Notes: a model not told the origin generated them from the sequence alone. 64,000 bases of DNA from Rhizobium nepotum 39/7 (GCF_000949865.1 NZ_JWJH01000011.1:1-64000); one strand, 5' to 3'; counted from the stretch's first letter, positions 37,336-46,675 are shown. Program-made: numbers and translations.

Positions 37336-37366
37336 GGCTCGGGAACTCCGGATGGTTGTTTTGCCG

Positions 37367-37972
37367 TCAGCTTTGGCCTCTGAAACCGCGCGCGTCAATG
37401 GCGTCGGCAATGGCATCGGCATCCTTCAACGTCATAATCACCAGCGGCACGATGATCGTCGCAAACCGAACGGGAAGACCGCGCGCCCGGTGCGCATCGC
37501 GCACGCCGTGGTAACGGTTGACGATCTCAGGCACGAACCGTACGACGAGCCCGACCGCGAGCCCGATATCGGCCGCCTTGACCAGCCCCAGCCTCTCCAG
37601 CGGCGCGGCGGCAAGCGCGATCTCATCCATGAATTGGGAAATGCTGACGGTGATGGTGACGGCAGTAGCGAGCAGCGCCAGTGCCGTCAGCCGCAAAAGA
37701 TTGACGCTTGCGTCATGGGCGGGAAGCAGCAGATAGCTGAAGGCGGCAACGAGCAGAATGGTGAGCATTACGGGGCGCAGCCGCAGGCCGATCTCCCGGA
37801 AGGGCAGCTGGGTTTCGCGCAGAATGGCGGCGGCTAAAATCACGGCGCATCCCAGCCAAAGCAGATCGCGGGTGAGGAACAGCACAATGCTGAAGCCCAT
37901 CAGCGTCACGAGCTTGAGGCGCGGCGAGACGCGGTAGAGCCAGCCGGTGCCTTCGACATGTAGAGACTTCAT
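37367..37972 (-). CDS. bioN: Biotin ECF transporter T component BioN
   Basis: A 201-residue membrane coupling protein. It has four to five helices and the conserved cytosolic Ala-Arg-Gly coupling motif seen as RARGLPVRF near the C-terminus, which transmits ATP-driven movement from BioM to BioY. Its start overlaps the end of bioM by four bases, so the pair is translationally coupled. Confidence 0.92.
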   Translation of the reverse strand: MKSLHVEGTGWLYRVSPRLKLVTLMGFSIVLFLTRDLLWLGCAVILAAAILRETQLPFREIGLRLRPVMLTILLVAAFSYLLLPAHDASVNLLRLTALALLATAVTITVSISQFMDEIALAAAPLERLGLVKAADIGLAVGLVVRFVPEIVNRYHGVRDAHRARGLPVRFATIIVPLVIMTLKDADAIADAIDARGFRGQS

Positions 37973-38649
37973 CGCGATGCCACCTCCAGATAGTGCGTGA
38001 CCGCCTCTTCGGGCGCGGCATCTGCAATCAATGCGCCCTCGTGAAAAACCAGCACCCGGTCGAAGCTGGCAAGCAGCGGCAGATCGTGGGTGATGACGAT
38101 CAGCGCCTGCGACAGCGCCGCCATGGTTTTTTCCACGATAGTGCGGTTTTTGAGGTCGAGCTGGTTGGTAGGCTCATCGAGAATGAGGATTTGCGGATCG
38201 GTGACCAGAAGGGCCGCCAGCGCCGCCAATTGCAATTCGCCGCCGGAAAGTTCGTGCGCGCGCCGTTCTTCCAGATGCGCGATGCCAAGCCTGGCAAGCA
38301 CGGCCTTCACCCTGTTGTCGGTGTCCGCTTTGCCGATGCCGAGCCGTTTCAACCCGAAGGCGACATCGTCGCGCACGATCGGCAGGATGATCTGGTTCTG
38401 CGGATTCTGGAAGATGAAGCCGACCGTCTGCAATACCGCTTTCGCATCCTTCACGGTATCGAGACCGTTGACCGACACCTTGCCCCCGGTGGGTTTGGTC
38501 AGCCCGTTGATCAGCCGCGCAAACGTGGTCTTGCCCGAGCCGTTGAGGCCGATCACGCCGATACGCTGCTCCGTCAATGTCAGGGACAGGGGCTGTAATG
38601 CCTGCCTGCCCTCGAAGGCGACGCTGGCGGTGTCGAAACGGATTTCCAA
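37969..38649 (-). CDS. bioM: Biotin ECF transporter ATPase BioM
   Basis: A 226-residue ABC ATPase. Walker A is GLNGSGKTT (about 34-42), the Q-loop QNPQNQ, the signature LSGGELQ and Walker B LILDEPTNQLD are all present, followed by the switch His in ITHDL. The start codon appears to be TTG (38649) in the minus strand, preceded by GAGGAAG nine to ten bases away. It heads the bioMNY operon. Confidence 0.93.
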   Translation of the reverse strand: MEIRFDTASVAFEGRQALQPLSLTLTEQRIGVIGLNGSGKTTFARLINGLTKPTGGKVSVNGLDTVKDAKAVLQTVGFIFQNPQNQIILPIVRDDVAFGLKRLGIGKADTDNRVKAVLARLGIAHLEERRAHELSGGELQLAALAALLVTDPQILILDEPTNQLDLKNRTIVEKTMAALSQALIVITHDLPLLASFDRVLVFHEGALIADAAPEEAVTHYLEVASR

Positions 38650-38763
38650 GGTTGATGCTTCCTCTATCGCTTTCCGGTTCTATATCGTGTCATCAACAGA
38701 AGTGAAATAAAGAACAAAAAAAGAACATTGCAATCCTGAAAAAGCCGTCATACCTTCTGCGCC

Positions 38764-39954
38764 ATGATGATCAAGGTTTCGAACGAAGCGGCAAGGCGAA
38801 TTTTTCTGGCGCGGCAGGGGCTTTCCTCCCCGCCCGGCAAGGCGCTTTCCAAGGATGGCCTGCTGCAACTCATCACCGATATCGGTTTCGTGCAGGTGGA
38901 CAGCATCGGCACGGTGGAGCGCGCCCATCACCAGATCTTATTCTCCCGAAACCAGACCTACAGGCGCGAACATCTGACCACGCTGCTGGAAAAGGACCGT
39001 GCGCTGTTCGAGCACTGGACCCATGACGCCTCCATCGTGCCGACAGAATTTTATCCCTATTGGAAACATCGCTTCCGCCGCCGCGAGCCGATCATTCAGG
39101 AGCGCTGGCGCAAGTGGCATGGCGAGGGTTTCGATGCGGCTTTCACAGAGACGCTGGAGCGTATTGCCGCGACCGGCCCGGTTCTGGCGCGGGAGCTGAA
39201 GGAGGAGGGGCATCAGTCAGGCGGCTGGTGGAACTGGCATCCTTCCAAGACCGCACTCGAATATTTGTGGCACACCGGCAAGCTCGCCATTGCCGGCCGG
39301 GTGAATTTCCAGAAGGTTTACGATCTGGCGGAGCGGGTCATTCCCGGCGAGCATCACGAAAGTGAAGTGGAGCACGCGGAGTTTGTCGACTGGGCCTGCC
39401 GGCAGGCGCTGAAGCGGCTGGGTTTCGCCACCCACGGCGAGATCGCCGCCTTTTTCGATCTCGTCACCTCGCAGGAAGCGAAGGACTGGGTGACAAGCCA
39501 CCGCGATGAATTGTGCGAGATCTCGCTTCTCGCAAGCGATGGCGGCGCTGCCCGCCCGTCCTATGCCTTTGCGGATTTTAGCGCTGATGTCTCCAACCTG
39601 CCGGAACCGTCGTCCCGCGTCCGTGTTCTCAGCCCCTTCGATCCGCTTTTGCGCGACCGCAACCGCACGGAGCGACTGTTCGGCTTTTATTACCGCATCG
39701 AGGTCTTCGTGCCCGAGCCAAAACGGCAATATGGCTATTACGTCTTCCCGCTTCTGGAGGGAGACCGGCTGATCGGCCGCATCGACATGAAAGCGGACCG
39801 CAAGCGCGGCACGCTGGATGTGCGCCGCCTCTGGCTCGAACCGGGCGTACGCGCATCAGTGGGAAGGTTCGAGAAACTCGACGCGGAATTGTCGCGGCTT
39901 GCGAAGTTTACGGGGGTTGAGAGTGTGAATTATCTGGAGGGATGGCGGGATTAG
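38764..39954 (+). CDS. YcaQ-family DNA glycosylase-like protein
   Basis: A 396-residue winged-helix protein. The early motif FVQVDSIGTVERAHH contains the Q44-x-D46 pair corresponding to the catalytic QxD of YcaQ/AlkX-type glycosylases, which unhook DNA interstrand crosslinks and remove bulky adducts. FEHWTHDASIVPTEFYPYW and the C-terminal GRIDMKADRKRGTL are also family-like. It is a single gene, divergent from bioM, with 114 bases between. A family A repeat follows it. Confidence 0.88.
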   Translation: MMIKVSNEAARRIFLARQGLSSPPGKALSKDGLLQLITDIGFVQVDSIGTVERAHHQILFSRNQTYRREHLTTLLEKDRALFEHWTHDASIVPTEFYPYWKHRFRRREPIIQERWRKWHGEGFDAAFTETLERIAATGPVLARELKEEGHQSGGWWNWHPSKTALEYLWHTGKLAIAGRVNFQKVYDLAERVIPGEHHESEVEHAEFVDWACRQALKRLGFATHGEIAAFFDLVTSQEAKDWVTSHRDELCEISLLASDGGAARPSYAFADFSADVSNLPEPSSRVRVLSPFDPLLRDRNRTERLFGFYYRIEVFVPEPKRQYGYYVFPLLEGDRLIGRIDMKADRKRGTLDVRRLWLEPGVRASVGRFEKLDAELSRLAKFTGVESVNYLEGWRD

Positions 39955-39979
39955 AGCCTTATTCCCACCAAGTCCTCTT

Positions 39980-40094
39980 CCGTCATGCCGGGCTTGACCC
40001 GGCATCCAGCCGCCGCACGTCTGTGCGGCGAAAGGAGTCTTTAACGATCAAGGACTTGATCGTGCTGGACCCCGGATCGGGTCCGGGGTGACGG
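39980..40094. repeat. Palindromic intergenic repeat, family A copy 3
   Basis: Begins CCGTCATGCCGGGCTTGACC and ends with GTCCGGGGTGACGG, with the arms less exact than in copy 1. The internal stem GATCAAGGACTTGATC replaces the AGCCCAAG stem, again a dyad. It lies between the convergent YcaQ-like and ribB genes. Confidence 0.75.
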
Positions 40095-40112
40095 CACTTT
40101 CAGTGCCTTAAA

Positions 40113-41213
40113 TCACCCGATATCCGTTGCCGAAATCTTGATCCCGAAACCTTCAAGCCCGACATAGTGACGTTCGCGTGTCGTCATCAGCTTGATCGAG
40201 CTGATGCCGAGGTCTTTGAGGATCTGCGCGCCGAGGCCGATTTCCAGCCATTCGTTTTCGCGCGAACGAGCCTGGGCATGCGCCTCGTCGGGGTCACGCG
40301 CCTTGCGCCGTCCTGACACCTGGCCGACACCGACCGAGCCTTCGCGCAGGTAGACGATGACGCCTCGGCCTTCCTCGGCGATCTTCTGCATATAATGCCG
40401 CACCGGCTGGCGGTCGCCGAACACGTCGTCGGCAACGTTTTCGGGGTGCAGGCGAACGGGAATATCGACGCCATCGCGAATATCCCCGAAAATCACCGCC
40501 ATATGCTGCATTGGATCCCAGGGCAGGGAATAGGTCTGCGCCTTTGCAGGCCCGAAGGGCGTTTCGATGGTGAAGGAGGACTCCATCTCGACCAGCGTTT
40601 CCTTACGCTGGCGATAAGCGATCAGATCGGCGACCGAAACATGCTTCATGCCGTGTTTGTCGGCGAAATCCAGAACCTGCGGACCGCGCATCACGGTGCC
40701 GTCATCGTTCACCAGCTCGCTGATGACGCCGATCGGCGGCAGGCCGGCGAGCCGGCAGAGATCGACGGCTGCTTCGGTGTGGCCGGAGCGCATCAACACG
40801 CCGCCTTCGCGGGAAATCAGCGGGAAGATATGACCCGGCCGGGTAAAATCGGACGCGCCGACATTCGGGTTGGCGAGGTTGCGCACCGTCAGCGTGCGGT
40901 CGTCGGCGGAAATGCCTGTCGTGGTGCCGTGCTTGAAATCGACGCTGACGGTAAAGGCAGTCGTATGCGCACTGTCGTTTTCCGCCACCATGGCGTTGAG
41001 GTTCAGCCGCTTGGCTTCCTCGCGCGGCATGGGGGCGCAGACGATGCCGGAGGTGTGGCGCACGATGAGCGCCATTTTTTCGGGCGTGCAATGAACCGCC
41101 GAAATAATCAGATCGCCTTCGTTCTCGCGATCGTCGTCATCGGTCACGACGACGATCTCTCCGGCTTCGAAAGCGCGGATGGCGTCGACGACACGTTTCT
41201 GATCATATGCCAT
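40113..41213 (-). CDS. ribB: 3,4-dihydroxy-2-butanone 4-phosphate synthase with degenerate RibA-like domain
   Basis: A 366-residue riboflavin biosynthesis protein. The N-terminal DHBP synthase domain (about 1-205) has the catalytic acidic segment DDDDRENEGD (25-34) and GHTEAAVDLCRLAG (about 145-157), converting ribulose-5-phosphate. The C-terminal half resembles GTP cyclohydrolase II but the zinc-binding cysteines are gone: VRLHPENVADDVFGDRQP (253-270) stands where VRVHSEC...RCDCG is expected. So only the RibB activity is expected. It follows aroC by 12 bases, with no riboswitch at that gap. Confidence 0.9.
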   Translation of the reverse strand: MAYDQKRVVDAIRAFEAGEIVVVTDDDDRENEGDLIISAVHCTPEKMALIVRHTSGIVCAPMPREEAKRLNLNAMVAENDSAHTTAFTVSVDFKHGTTTGISADDRTLTVRNLANPNVGASDFTRPGHIFPLISREGGVLMRSGHTEAAVDLCRLAGLPPIGVISELVNDDGTVMRGPQVLDFADKHGMKHVSVADLIAYRQRKETLVEMESSFTIETPFGPAKAQTYSLPWDPMQHMAVIFGDIRDGVDIPVRLHPENVADDVFGDRQPVRHYMQKIAEEGRGVIVYLREGSVGVGQVSGRRKARDPDEAHAQARSRENEWLEIGLGAQILKDLGISSIKLMTTRERHYVGLEGFGIKISATDIG

Positions 41214-41225
41214 TTCGGGTCTACC

Positions 41226-42323
41226 TTACTTTAACCGGCCGGTCTGGCCGCGATCTCTCAAATAATGGTCGGCAACGGTGCAGGCCACCATCGCCTCGCC
41301 GATCGGCACGGCGCGGATGCCGACGCAGGGGTCGTGACGACCCTTGGTGCGCACATCCACATTGCGGCCGTCGGCGTCGATGGACTGCCGCTCCGTCAGG
41401 ATGGAGGAGGTGGGCTTGATGGCGAAGCGGGCGATAACAGGCTCGCCGGTCGCGATGCCGCCCAGAATGCCGCCGGCATGGTTGGACAGGAAAATCCGTT
41501 TGCCGTCATTGCCCATGCGCATCTCGTCGGCGTTTTCCTCGCCGGAAAGCTCGGCCGAGGCAAAACCCTCGCCGATCTCCACGCCCTTGACGGCGTTGAT
41601 CGACATCAGGCTGGAAGCGATATCCTGATCGAGCTTGGCGTAGATCGGCGCGCCGATGCCGGCCGGAACCCCTTCCGCCACGACTTCGACGACAGCGCCG
41701 ATCGACGATCCCGACTTGCGGATGCCATCCAGATACTCTTCCCATACCGGCACCATGGCCGGGTCCGGGCAGAAGAACGGGTTCTGGTCGACCTGATCCC
41801 AATCCCAATTATCACGGTTGATCTTGTGTTTGCCGATCTGCACCAGCGCGCCGCGCACGGTGAGGCTCGGCACCACCTTGCGGGCGATTGCACCTGCGGC
41901 GACACGCGCCGCTGTCTCGCGTGCGGAGGAGCGTCCGCCGCCGCGATAGTCGCGAATGCCGTATTTCAGGTCATAGGTGAAGTCGGCATGGCCGGGGCGG
42001 AAGCTGCGGGCGATCTCGCCATAATCCTTGGAACGCTGGTCGGTATTCTCGATCAGCATGGAGATCGGCGTGCCGGTGGTTGTCATCGTCTCGCCATCCT
42101 CGTCCAGCATCACGCCGGACAGGACCTTGACGATGTCATCCTCGCGACGCTGGGTAACGAAGCGGCTCTGGCCGGGCTTGCGCTTGTCCATCCAGTGCTG
42201 CACCTCGGCCAGCGTGAAGCGAATGCCGGGCGGGCAACCATCCACCACGCAGCCCAAAGCGGGGCCATGGCTTTCTCCCCAGGTGGTAACGCGAAAAAGA
42301 TGACCGAAGCTGTTATGCGACAT
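41226..42323 (-). CDS. aroC: Chorismate synthase
   Basis: A 365-residue FMN-dependent enzyme that makes chorismate from EPSP, the last step of the shikimate pathway. The hallmarks are [39 protein letters not shown]-like sequence and the C-terminal [10 protein letters not shown]-type region. Its length is normal. It is the first gene of an aroC-ribB pair, transcribed from the 42.3-42.8 kb gap. Confidence 0.96.
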   Translation of the reverse strand: MSHNSFGHLFRVTTWGESHGPALGCVVDGCPPGIRFTLAEVQHWMDKRKPGQSRFVTQRREDDIVKVLSGVMLDEDGETMTTTGTPISMLIENTDQRSKDYGEIARSFRPGHADFTYDLKYGIRDYRGGGRSSARETAARVAAGAIARKVVPSLTVRGALVQIGKHKINRDNWDWDQVDQNPFFCPDPAMVPVWEEYLDGIRKSGSSIGAVVEVVAEGVPAGIGAPIYAKLDQDIASSLMSINAVKGVEIGEGFASAELSGEENADEMRMGNDGKRIFLSNHAGGILGGIATGEPVIARFAIKPTSSILTERQSIDADGRNVDVRTKGRHDPCVGIRAVPIGEAMVACTVADHYLRDRGQTGRLK

Positions 42324-42776
42324 ATTTCTCTAGACCGGAATACGAGGGCGCGCCTGCGGACAGGGGCCGTTTAAAACAAGCGGATTTGTCATAGTAGAAA
42401 ATCGGACCAAGGCAAAAGCCTTTCTTTCATCGCAAGTCCGATAAGAAGGTGACGCACCGTTCACGACGTCGGGCCGGCCGGAAAACGACAGGCTTCGTCG
42501 TGGCAGCCGACCGGGCAGGGGGAAATGATTCGAACAGGCGTGCAAGTTTTTCGAGATGACGAAAGTGTAAAAGCGCGGGTGTTTTCCACGCTATTTTGCA
42601 GTTTTCCAATATTGCTGTGAAATGCGGTGTAAAAATCACTAACGACTTGAACGCGGTCCAAAATCCGTTCATCAATTGGGCCGAAAATGTCATGGTTGCG
42701 GGCAATTTCCGCCACATTCGAAAGGCAATTCTTCATGCATGTAAGGTTTTCACACAAATCCACGAAAGCTAGATCG
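42324..42776. other. Gene-poor divergent gap
   Basis: A 453-base AT-richer gap between aroC (minus) and the DUF1344 gene (plus). A weak minus-strand frame at 42461-42736 (MKNCLSNVAEIARNHD) has protein-like composition but no recognised homologue. Promoters for both flanking genes must be here. No hairpin terminator or riboswitch was found. Confidence 0.5.
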
Positions 42777-43037
42777 ATGCGTATGATGATTGCCGCCCTT
42801 CTGGCCGCCACCAACCTGCTGATGCCCATCAACGGCTACGCCCAGAGCGTCGATGTCGAGGGGACGATCAGCAAGATCGACGTGAATGCTCTGAGCATCA
42901 CGCTCAACGACGGCAAGAATTACCGTGTGCCGGAAGAATTCAATTTCGAAGGCCTGAAGGCGGGCGTGAAGGTCGTTGTCTTCTACACGGAAGTCGACGG
43001 AAAACGTGTGGTCGACGATCTCGAGGTCGTACAGTAA
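42777..43037 (+). CDS. DUF1344 small secreted protein
   Basis: An 86-residue protein with a signal peptide (MRMMIAALLAATNLLMPINGYAQS, cut near residue 22-24) and a compact mature domain (VEGTISKIDVNALSITLNDGKNYRVPEEFNFEGLKAGVKVVVFYT) matching the DUF1344 family, common in Rhizobiales. Its role is unknown. ATG 42777 is the best start; the frame extends upstream to 42687 without a plausible N-terminus. It is followed by a family B repeat. Confidence 0.8.
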   Translation: MRMMIAALLAATNLLMPINGYAQSVDVEGTISKIDVNALSITLNDGKNYRVPEEFNFEGLKAGVKVVVFYTEVDGKRVVDDLEVVQ

Positions 43038-43102
43038 GGCCCTTCCGTTGATGGCTTGGTCGCTAAGGCAAAACGCTATTGTGAACGAGCGTTTGCATCC
43101 GT

Positions 43103-43224
43103 TTCTTCTCCCCGCCGGGGAGAAGGTCGCGGCAGCGGGATGAGGGGGCGAGGGTAGCGATATTCGGTGGGGGTTCCCCCTCATCCGACCCTTCGGGCCA
43201 CCTTCCCCCCGCCGGGGAGAAGAA
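43103..43224. repeat. Palindromic intergenic repeat, family B copy 1
   Basis: A 122-bp dyad element beginning TTCTTCTCCCCGCCGGGGAG and ending CGGGGAGAAGAA, so each end carries a CCCCGCCGGGG-type hairpin. The inner part has AGGTCGCGGCAGCGGGATGA followed by a GGTTCCCCCTCATCC stretch. A second copy at 59095-59213 matches it closely. It sits between DUF1344 and the phosphatase. Confidence 0.85.
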
Positions 43225-43266
43225 GCAGGCCGCATCGCCGTGCCACATGCGAGGACAGTGCTTCGC

Positions 43267-43860
43267 TCAAGAAGCCCAGTCTGCAACATTCCTGTCGATC
43301 TCGACTTTCAAAATCCGGTCCTGCGGGATTGGTGTTCGGGAGGCCTCGTCCTTGTCCATGCCGGATACCAGCCTGAAGATCGAGCGGATCACGCCGCCAT
43401 GGCAGACGCAGACGGTGGGGACCTCGACGGAGGAAAGCCATGCGCCGATGCGCCAGGACAGGATTTCGTAGCTTTCGGCGTCCTGTCCGGGGGGAATGAA
43501 ATCCCACTTGTTGGCCTTGCGGGCCTTCACCCGGTCGGGGAATTCTTTTTTCAGCTCCGGCAGGGTCTGGCCTTCCCAGTCGCCGAAGGAAACCTCGACC
43601 AGGCGATCGTCGGTGCGGTAGGCAAGGGGATCGAGCCCCATCGCCCCGCGCATCAGTTCCATGGTTTCACGCGTGCGCCCGAGCGGGCTTGCCACGTAAT
43701 CGAAATCATTCGCCGAAGCGCCTAGAATTTGCGCGAGAATCTTGCCGTTGCCGACCGCTTGCTCGCGGCCGAAATCATTGAGCGGAATGTCTTTCTGACC
43801 CTGAAGCCGGCGTATCGCATTCCAGTCCGTTTGTCCGTGCCGGATCACATAGACGAGCAA
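43267..43860 (-). CDS. Histidine phosphatase family protein
   Basis: A 197-residue phosphoglycerate-mutase-like phosphatase. The catalytic RHG motif is VIRHGQTDWN (His about residue 8), the second His is CVCHGGVIRS, and DRLVEVSFGDWEGQTL provides the acidic catalytic residue. Many members dephosphorylate small metabolites; this one is not assigned. It follows fabI by 31 bases on the same strand, so they may be cotranscribed. Confidence 0.9.
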   Translation of the reverse strand: MLVYVIRHGQTDWNAIRRLQGQKDIPLNDFGREQAVGNGKILAQILGASANDFDYVASPLGRTRETMELMRGAMGLDPLAYRTDDRLVEVSFGDWEGQTLPELKKEFPDRVKARKANKWDFIPPGQDAESYEILSWRIGAWLSSVEVPTVCVCHGGVIRSIFRLVSGMDKDEASRTPIPQDRILKVEIDRNVADWAS

Positions 43861-43891
43861 GGCGATACCCCTGTTTCAAAGTTCGGTTGGC

Positions 43892-44710
43892 TCAGTCCTT
43901 GACCACCGAAATATCGGGCGCGTCCACAGCCTTCATGCCGATGGTGTGGTAACCGGAATCCACATGGTGGATTTCGCCGGTCACGGCGGTCGAAAGGTCG
44001 GACAGCAGGTAAAGCGCCGACTTGCCGACTTCCTCGATGGAAACGGTGCGCTTCAGCGGCGCATTATATTCGTTCCATTTCAGAATGTAACGGAAATCGC
44101 CGATGCCGGAGGCCGCAAGCGTCTTGATCGGGCCGGCGGAAACGGCGTTGACGCGGATACCGCGATTGCCGAGATCGACGGCGAGATAACGCACGCTGGC
44201 CTCAAGTGCGGCCTTGGCCACGCCCATGACGTTGTAGTTCGGCATGACCTTCTCGGCGCCGTAATAGGTCAGCGTGATGATCGAGCCGCCGTCATTCATG
44301 ATCGGCTCTGCCCGCTTGGCAATGGCGGCCAGCGAAAAGACGGAGATGTCCATGGTGCGGTTGAAGTTGTCGCGGCTGGTGTCGAGATAGCGGCCGGTCA
44401 GCTCGTCCTTGTCGGAAAAGGCGATCGCATGCACGACGAAATCGATCTTGCCCCAGTGCTTTTCCAGCCCGGCAAAAACCGCATCGATCGTCTCGAGGTC
44501 GGTCACGTCACAGTGGCCGGCCATGAAGGCACCCAGTTCCTGCGCCAGCGGTTCGACACGCTTCTTCAGCGCGTCGCCCTGCCAGGTGAGCGCGATTTCC
44601 GCGCCCGCGTCGGCACAGGCCTTGGCAATGCCCCAAGCGATTGAACGATTATTGGCGACACCCAAGATGATGCCGCGTTTGCCAGCCATAAGGCCGGATG
44701 CCTGAGCCAT
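43892..44710 (-). CDS. fabI: Enoyl-[acyl-carrier-protein] reductase (NADH)
   Basis: A 272-residue short-chain dehydrogenase/reductase that completes each cycle of type II fatty acid synthesis. The NAD-binding start is GKRGIILGVANNRSIAWGIAKA, the catalytic Tyr-x6-Lys motif is YNVMGVAKAALE, and GPIKTLAASGIGDF is the substrate-loop segment, all characteristic of FabI and the site bound by triclosan-type inhibitors. A promoter-like element lies at 44744-44772. It is the upstream gene of a unit with the histidine phosphatase. Confidence 0.95.
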   Translation of the reverse strand: MAQASGLMAGKRGIILGVANNRSIAWGIAKACADAGAEIALTWQGDALKKRVEPLAQELGAFMAGHCDVTDLETIDAVFAGLEKHWGKIDFVVHAIAFSDKDELTGRYLDTSRDNFNRTMDISVFSLAAIAKRAEPIMNDGGSIITLTYYGAEKVMPNYNVMGVAKAALEASVRYLAVDLGNRGIRVNAVSAGPIKTLAASGIGDFRYILKWNEYNAPLKRTVSIEEVGKSALYLLSDLSTAVTGEIHHVDSGYHTIGMKAVDAPDISVVKD

Positions 44711-44743
44711 TTTGTGCTCCCTGATACTTTCGATTGATCCTGC

Positions 44744-44772
44744 CTATGGCATAGGCTGCAATCCTGTTCAAG
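44744..44772 (-). promoter_or_regulatory. Candidate fabI promoter
   Basis: On the minus strand CTTGAA (44772-44767) and CCATAG (44749-44744) are spaced by 17 bases. Transcription would start about 27-30 bases before the fabI ATG, an unusually good fit. Confidence 0.5.
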
Positions 44773-44841
44773 ATTGCCGGGGATCATCTACTGTTAGGGA
44801 GCGTAACAAAGGGTGCGTTGTCCCGCCTATTCGTGAAACTT

Positions 44842-45957
44842 TCACAAATACAGGCCTTCGCGCATATGCCGCATCAGGTCGGTCACCTTCTCATCCGGCT
44901 TTTCGAGCAGGATGATGCGCAGTTCGATGACGAGATCGCCATATTCGCCCTTGCCGTCGGCAAGGCCCTTGCCGGCAAGTCTGAGCACCCGATCAGAGCC
45001 GGACCAGGGCGGAATGGTAACGGTTTCCTCGCCAAGCGGCGTCCCGACCTTCGTTTCGCAACCCAGAACCGCATCACTGAGCGAGATCGGCAACGTCGTA
45101 TGAATATCGAAACCGCGAAGGGAAAAGGCGTCGTCGCGCGCCGCCAGTAACGTCACGAAAAGATCGCCGCGCGCCATGCCGGGAAGTTTCAGCCCCTGTC
45201 CCTTCAGCCGCACCACATGGCCGTCGGTCATTCCGGGCTCGAGCTGGAAACGGGCGTCGCGTTCTTCACCAAGTGCTACGGTCACCCATTTGCGCTCCAG
45301 AAGGTCGGCGACCGTGACGGTGGCTTCCGCCGTGATATCGGGCGCCTTTTCCGGCGCCGGCTGGGCAGGACGGAAGCGGCGCACGAGCGCGCTGAAGAGA
45401 TTGGTGGCAAGCGAGGCGGGGGCGGATTTGTCGTCGGCGGCACCGGGCTGTCCGGTTTCGCCGGCGCCCGGCATATAGCCTCTTGCGCCGCTGGCCGCAG
45501 CTTTTGCCGCTTCCGCTGCCTGCTGCACCTTGGGGTCGTTCTGCGCCTCGGCGCCAAAAATCCGCTCGACGATATCCTCGGCCGTTTCCGGCCGGCCGTC
45601 GGTTTTCTGGCCGGTCTGCGCCCTGTTGCGGGCATCCGCGCGGGCCAGTTCCTCCATCAGTTTTTCAGCGACCTTGGCGCGTTCGGCGGCCTCGCGTGCC
45701 GCCTCCCGCTGCTGCATGATGGTTTCGCCGCGCTGCTTTTTCTCGGCCGCCTTGCGGGCCTGATCGTAAAGATCGCGCTTTTTGGGGTCTTTCAGGAGGT
45801 CGTAAGCCTGCCCCACCTCGGCGAATCGCGCCGATGCGTCGGGATCGTCGCGATTGGCGTCCGGATGGACGGTTTTCGCCTTCGTGCGCCAGGCGGCCTT
45901 GATGTCCTCGTGGCGGGCGTCACGTTTCACGCCGAGGATGGAATACGGATCGCGCAT
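44842..45957 (-). CDS. DnaJ-class co-chaperone (CbpA-like)
   Basis: A 371-residue J-domain protein. The J domain occupies about 1-70 with HPD at 31-33 (KAKTVHPDANRDDPDASARFAEVGQAYDLLKDPKKRDLYD). A charged, helical linker is followed by the C-terminal substrate-binding domain (KWVTVALGEERDARFQLEPGM to FDIHTTLPISLSDAVLGCETKVGTPLGEETVTIPP), lacking the DnaJ zinc-finger cysteines. It stimulates Hsp70. Start ATG 45957 gives MRDPYSILGV; an upstream frame adds three residues. Confidence 0.9.
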   Translation of the reverse strand: MRDPYSILGVKRDARHEDIKAAWRTKAKTVHPDANRDDPDASARFAEVGQAYDLLKDPKKRDLYDQARKAAEKKQRGETIMQQREAAREAAERAKVAEKLMEELARADARNRAQTGQKTDGRPETAEDIVERIFGAEAQNDPKVQQAAEAAKAAASGARGYMPGAGETGQPGAADDKSAPASLATNLFSALVRRFRPAQPAPEKAPDITAEATVTVADLLERKWVTVALGEERDARFQLEPGMTDGHVVRLKGQGLKLPGMARGDLFVTLLAARDDAFSLRGFDIHTTLPISLSDAVLGCETKVGTPLGEETVTIPPWSGSDRVLRLAGKGLADGKGEYGDLVIELRIILLEKPDEKVTDLMRHMREGLYL

Positions 45958-46169
45958 GCGAAACACCAGTTACGTTGGCTCAGGCGTGTGCTGCCGCTCA
46001 TGGCGCAATCCTGAAACAAACCCCTCCGAAAAGGGATGCCCGCGATCATTCGCCAGCACGCCCTCGGTTTACTCAACGTCGACTGTTGCAATAAGTTGCT
46101 AATCAGTTCTTTACGGGGACTGCGCGCTGCCGTGCGGCAGGCTTTATTCCCTGCACCAGGGTAAACAGT

Positions 46170-46619
46170 TTATTTCTGCTCGAAGCGGGTGAGTAACCAT
46201 TCGCCGGTTTCCGACAGGCAGGCCTGTCCCGCATAGCTCGCAATGCCCTCGAAGGAGTGGCGCGTCGTCCTGAAATCGCGGCAGACGAAACCGCTGGATC
46301 TGTCTTCATGAATGGTGGTGACGACGCCGGCGCTGCCGGTTGCGGCATTGGCCCAGGGCAGCGGCTGGTCGGCAAGCTTGGTAAGATCGGCCGATGTTAC
46401 CGCGTTGCGGATCGTCGCGTCGTCCGTCTGCTGGCCATTGTTCGGCTGGTTCGGAACGGAAGCGGTGGAAAGCGTGCGGTCGATTTTATCGCCGCCGAAC
46501 AGATCAAGGCTGACGCAACCGCTCAGCACAACGAGCAATGACACGATGGCGGAAACTTCCGCTATCGACGAAAGGAGGCCCTTTGTTCGACTGTTCGACT
46601 TTGCTATGACGGTCACCAT
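46170..46619 (-). CDS. Outer-membrane lipoprotein, RT0821/Lpp0805-like
   Basis: A 149-residue lipoprotein. A hydrophobic segment ends with the lipobox LSGC (about residue 34), and the C-terminal half has [43 protein letters not shown], with two cysteines, resembling the RT0821/Lpp0805 surface-antigen group. Its function is unknown. It is divergent from pdxH, with 56 bases between, and is probably the last gene of its transcript. Confidence 0.75.
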   Translation of the reverse strand: MVTVIAKSNSRTKGLLSSIAEVSAIVSLLVVLSGCVSLDLFGGDKIDRTLSTASVPNQPNNGQQTDDATIRNAVTSADLTKLADQPLPWANAATGSAGVVTTIHEDRSSGFVCRDFRTTRHSFEGIASYAGQACLSETGEWLLTRFEQK

Positions 46620-46625
46620 CTTTCA

Positions 46626-46642
46626 CCAGAGATCATCTCTGG
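46626..46642. promoter_or_regulatory. Perfect 7-bp dyad between lipoprotein gene and pdxH
   Basis: CCAGAGA and TCTCTGG flank a TCA centre, in the 56-base gap between divergent starts. It could be an operator shared by both genes or a hairpin in a short leader. Confidence 0.4.
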
Positions 46643-46675
46643 GGTCCAAATCAGCTCGGGAGTATTTTAGTCAAT

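Noticed and set aside
38650-38763. BioR-type operator before bioM
   Set aside because: The TTAT...ATAA dyad expected for BioR was not found in the bioM upstream region by eye.
41214-41225. FMN riboswitch before ribB
   Set aside because: Only 12 bases separate aroC and ribB, and no such structure was seen upstream of aroC.
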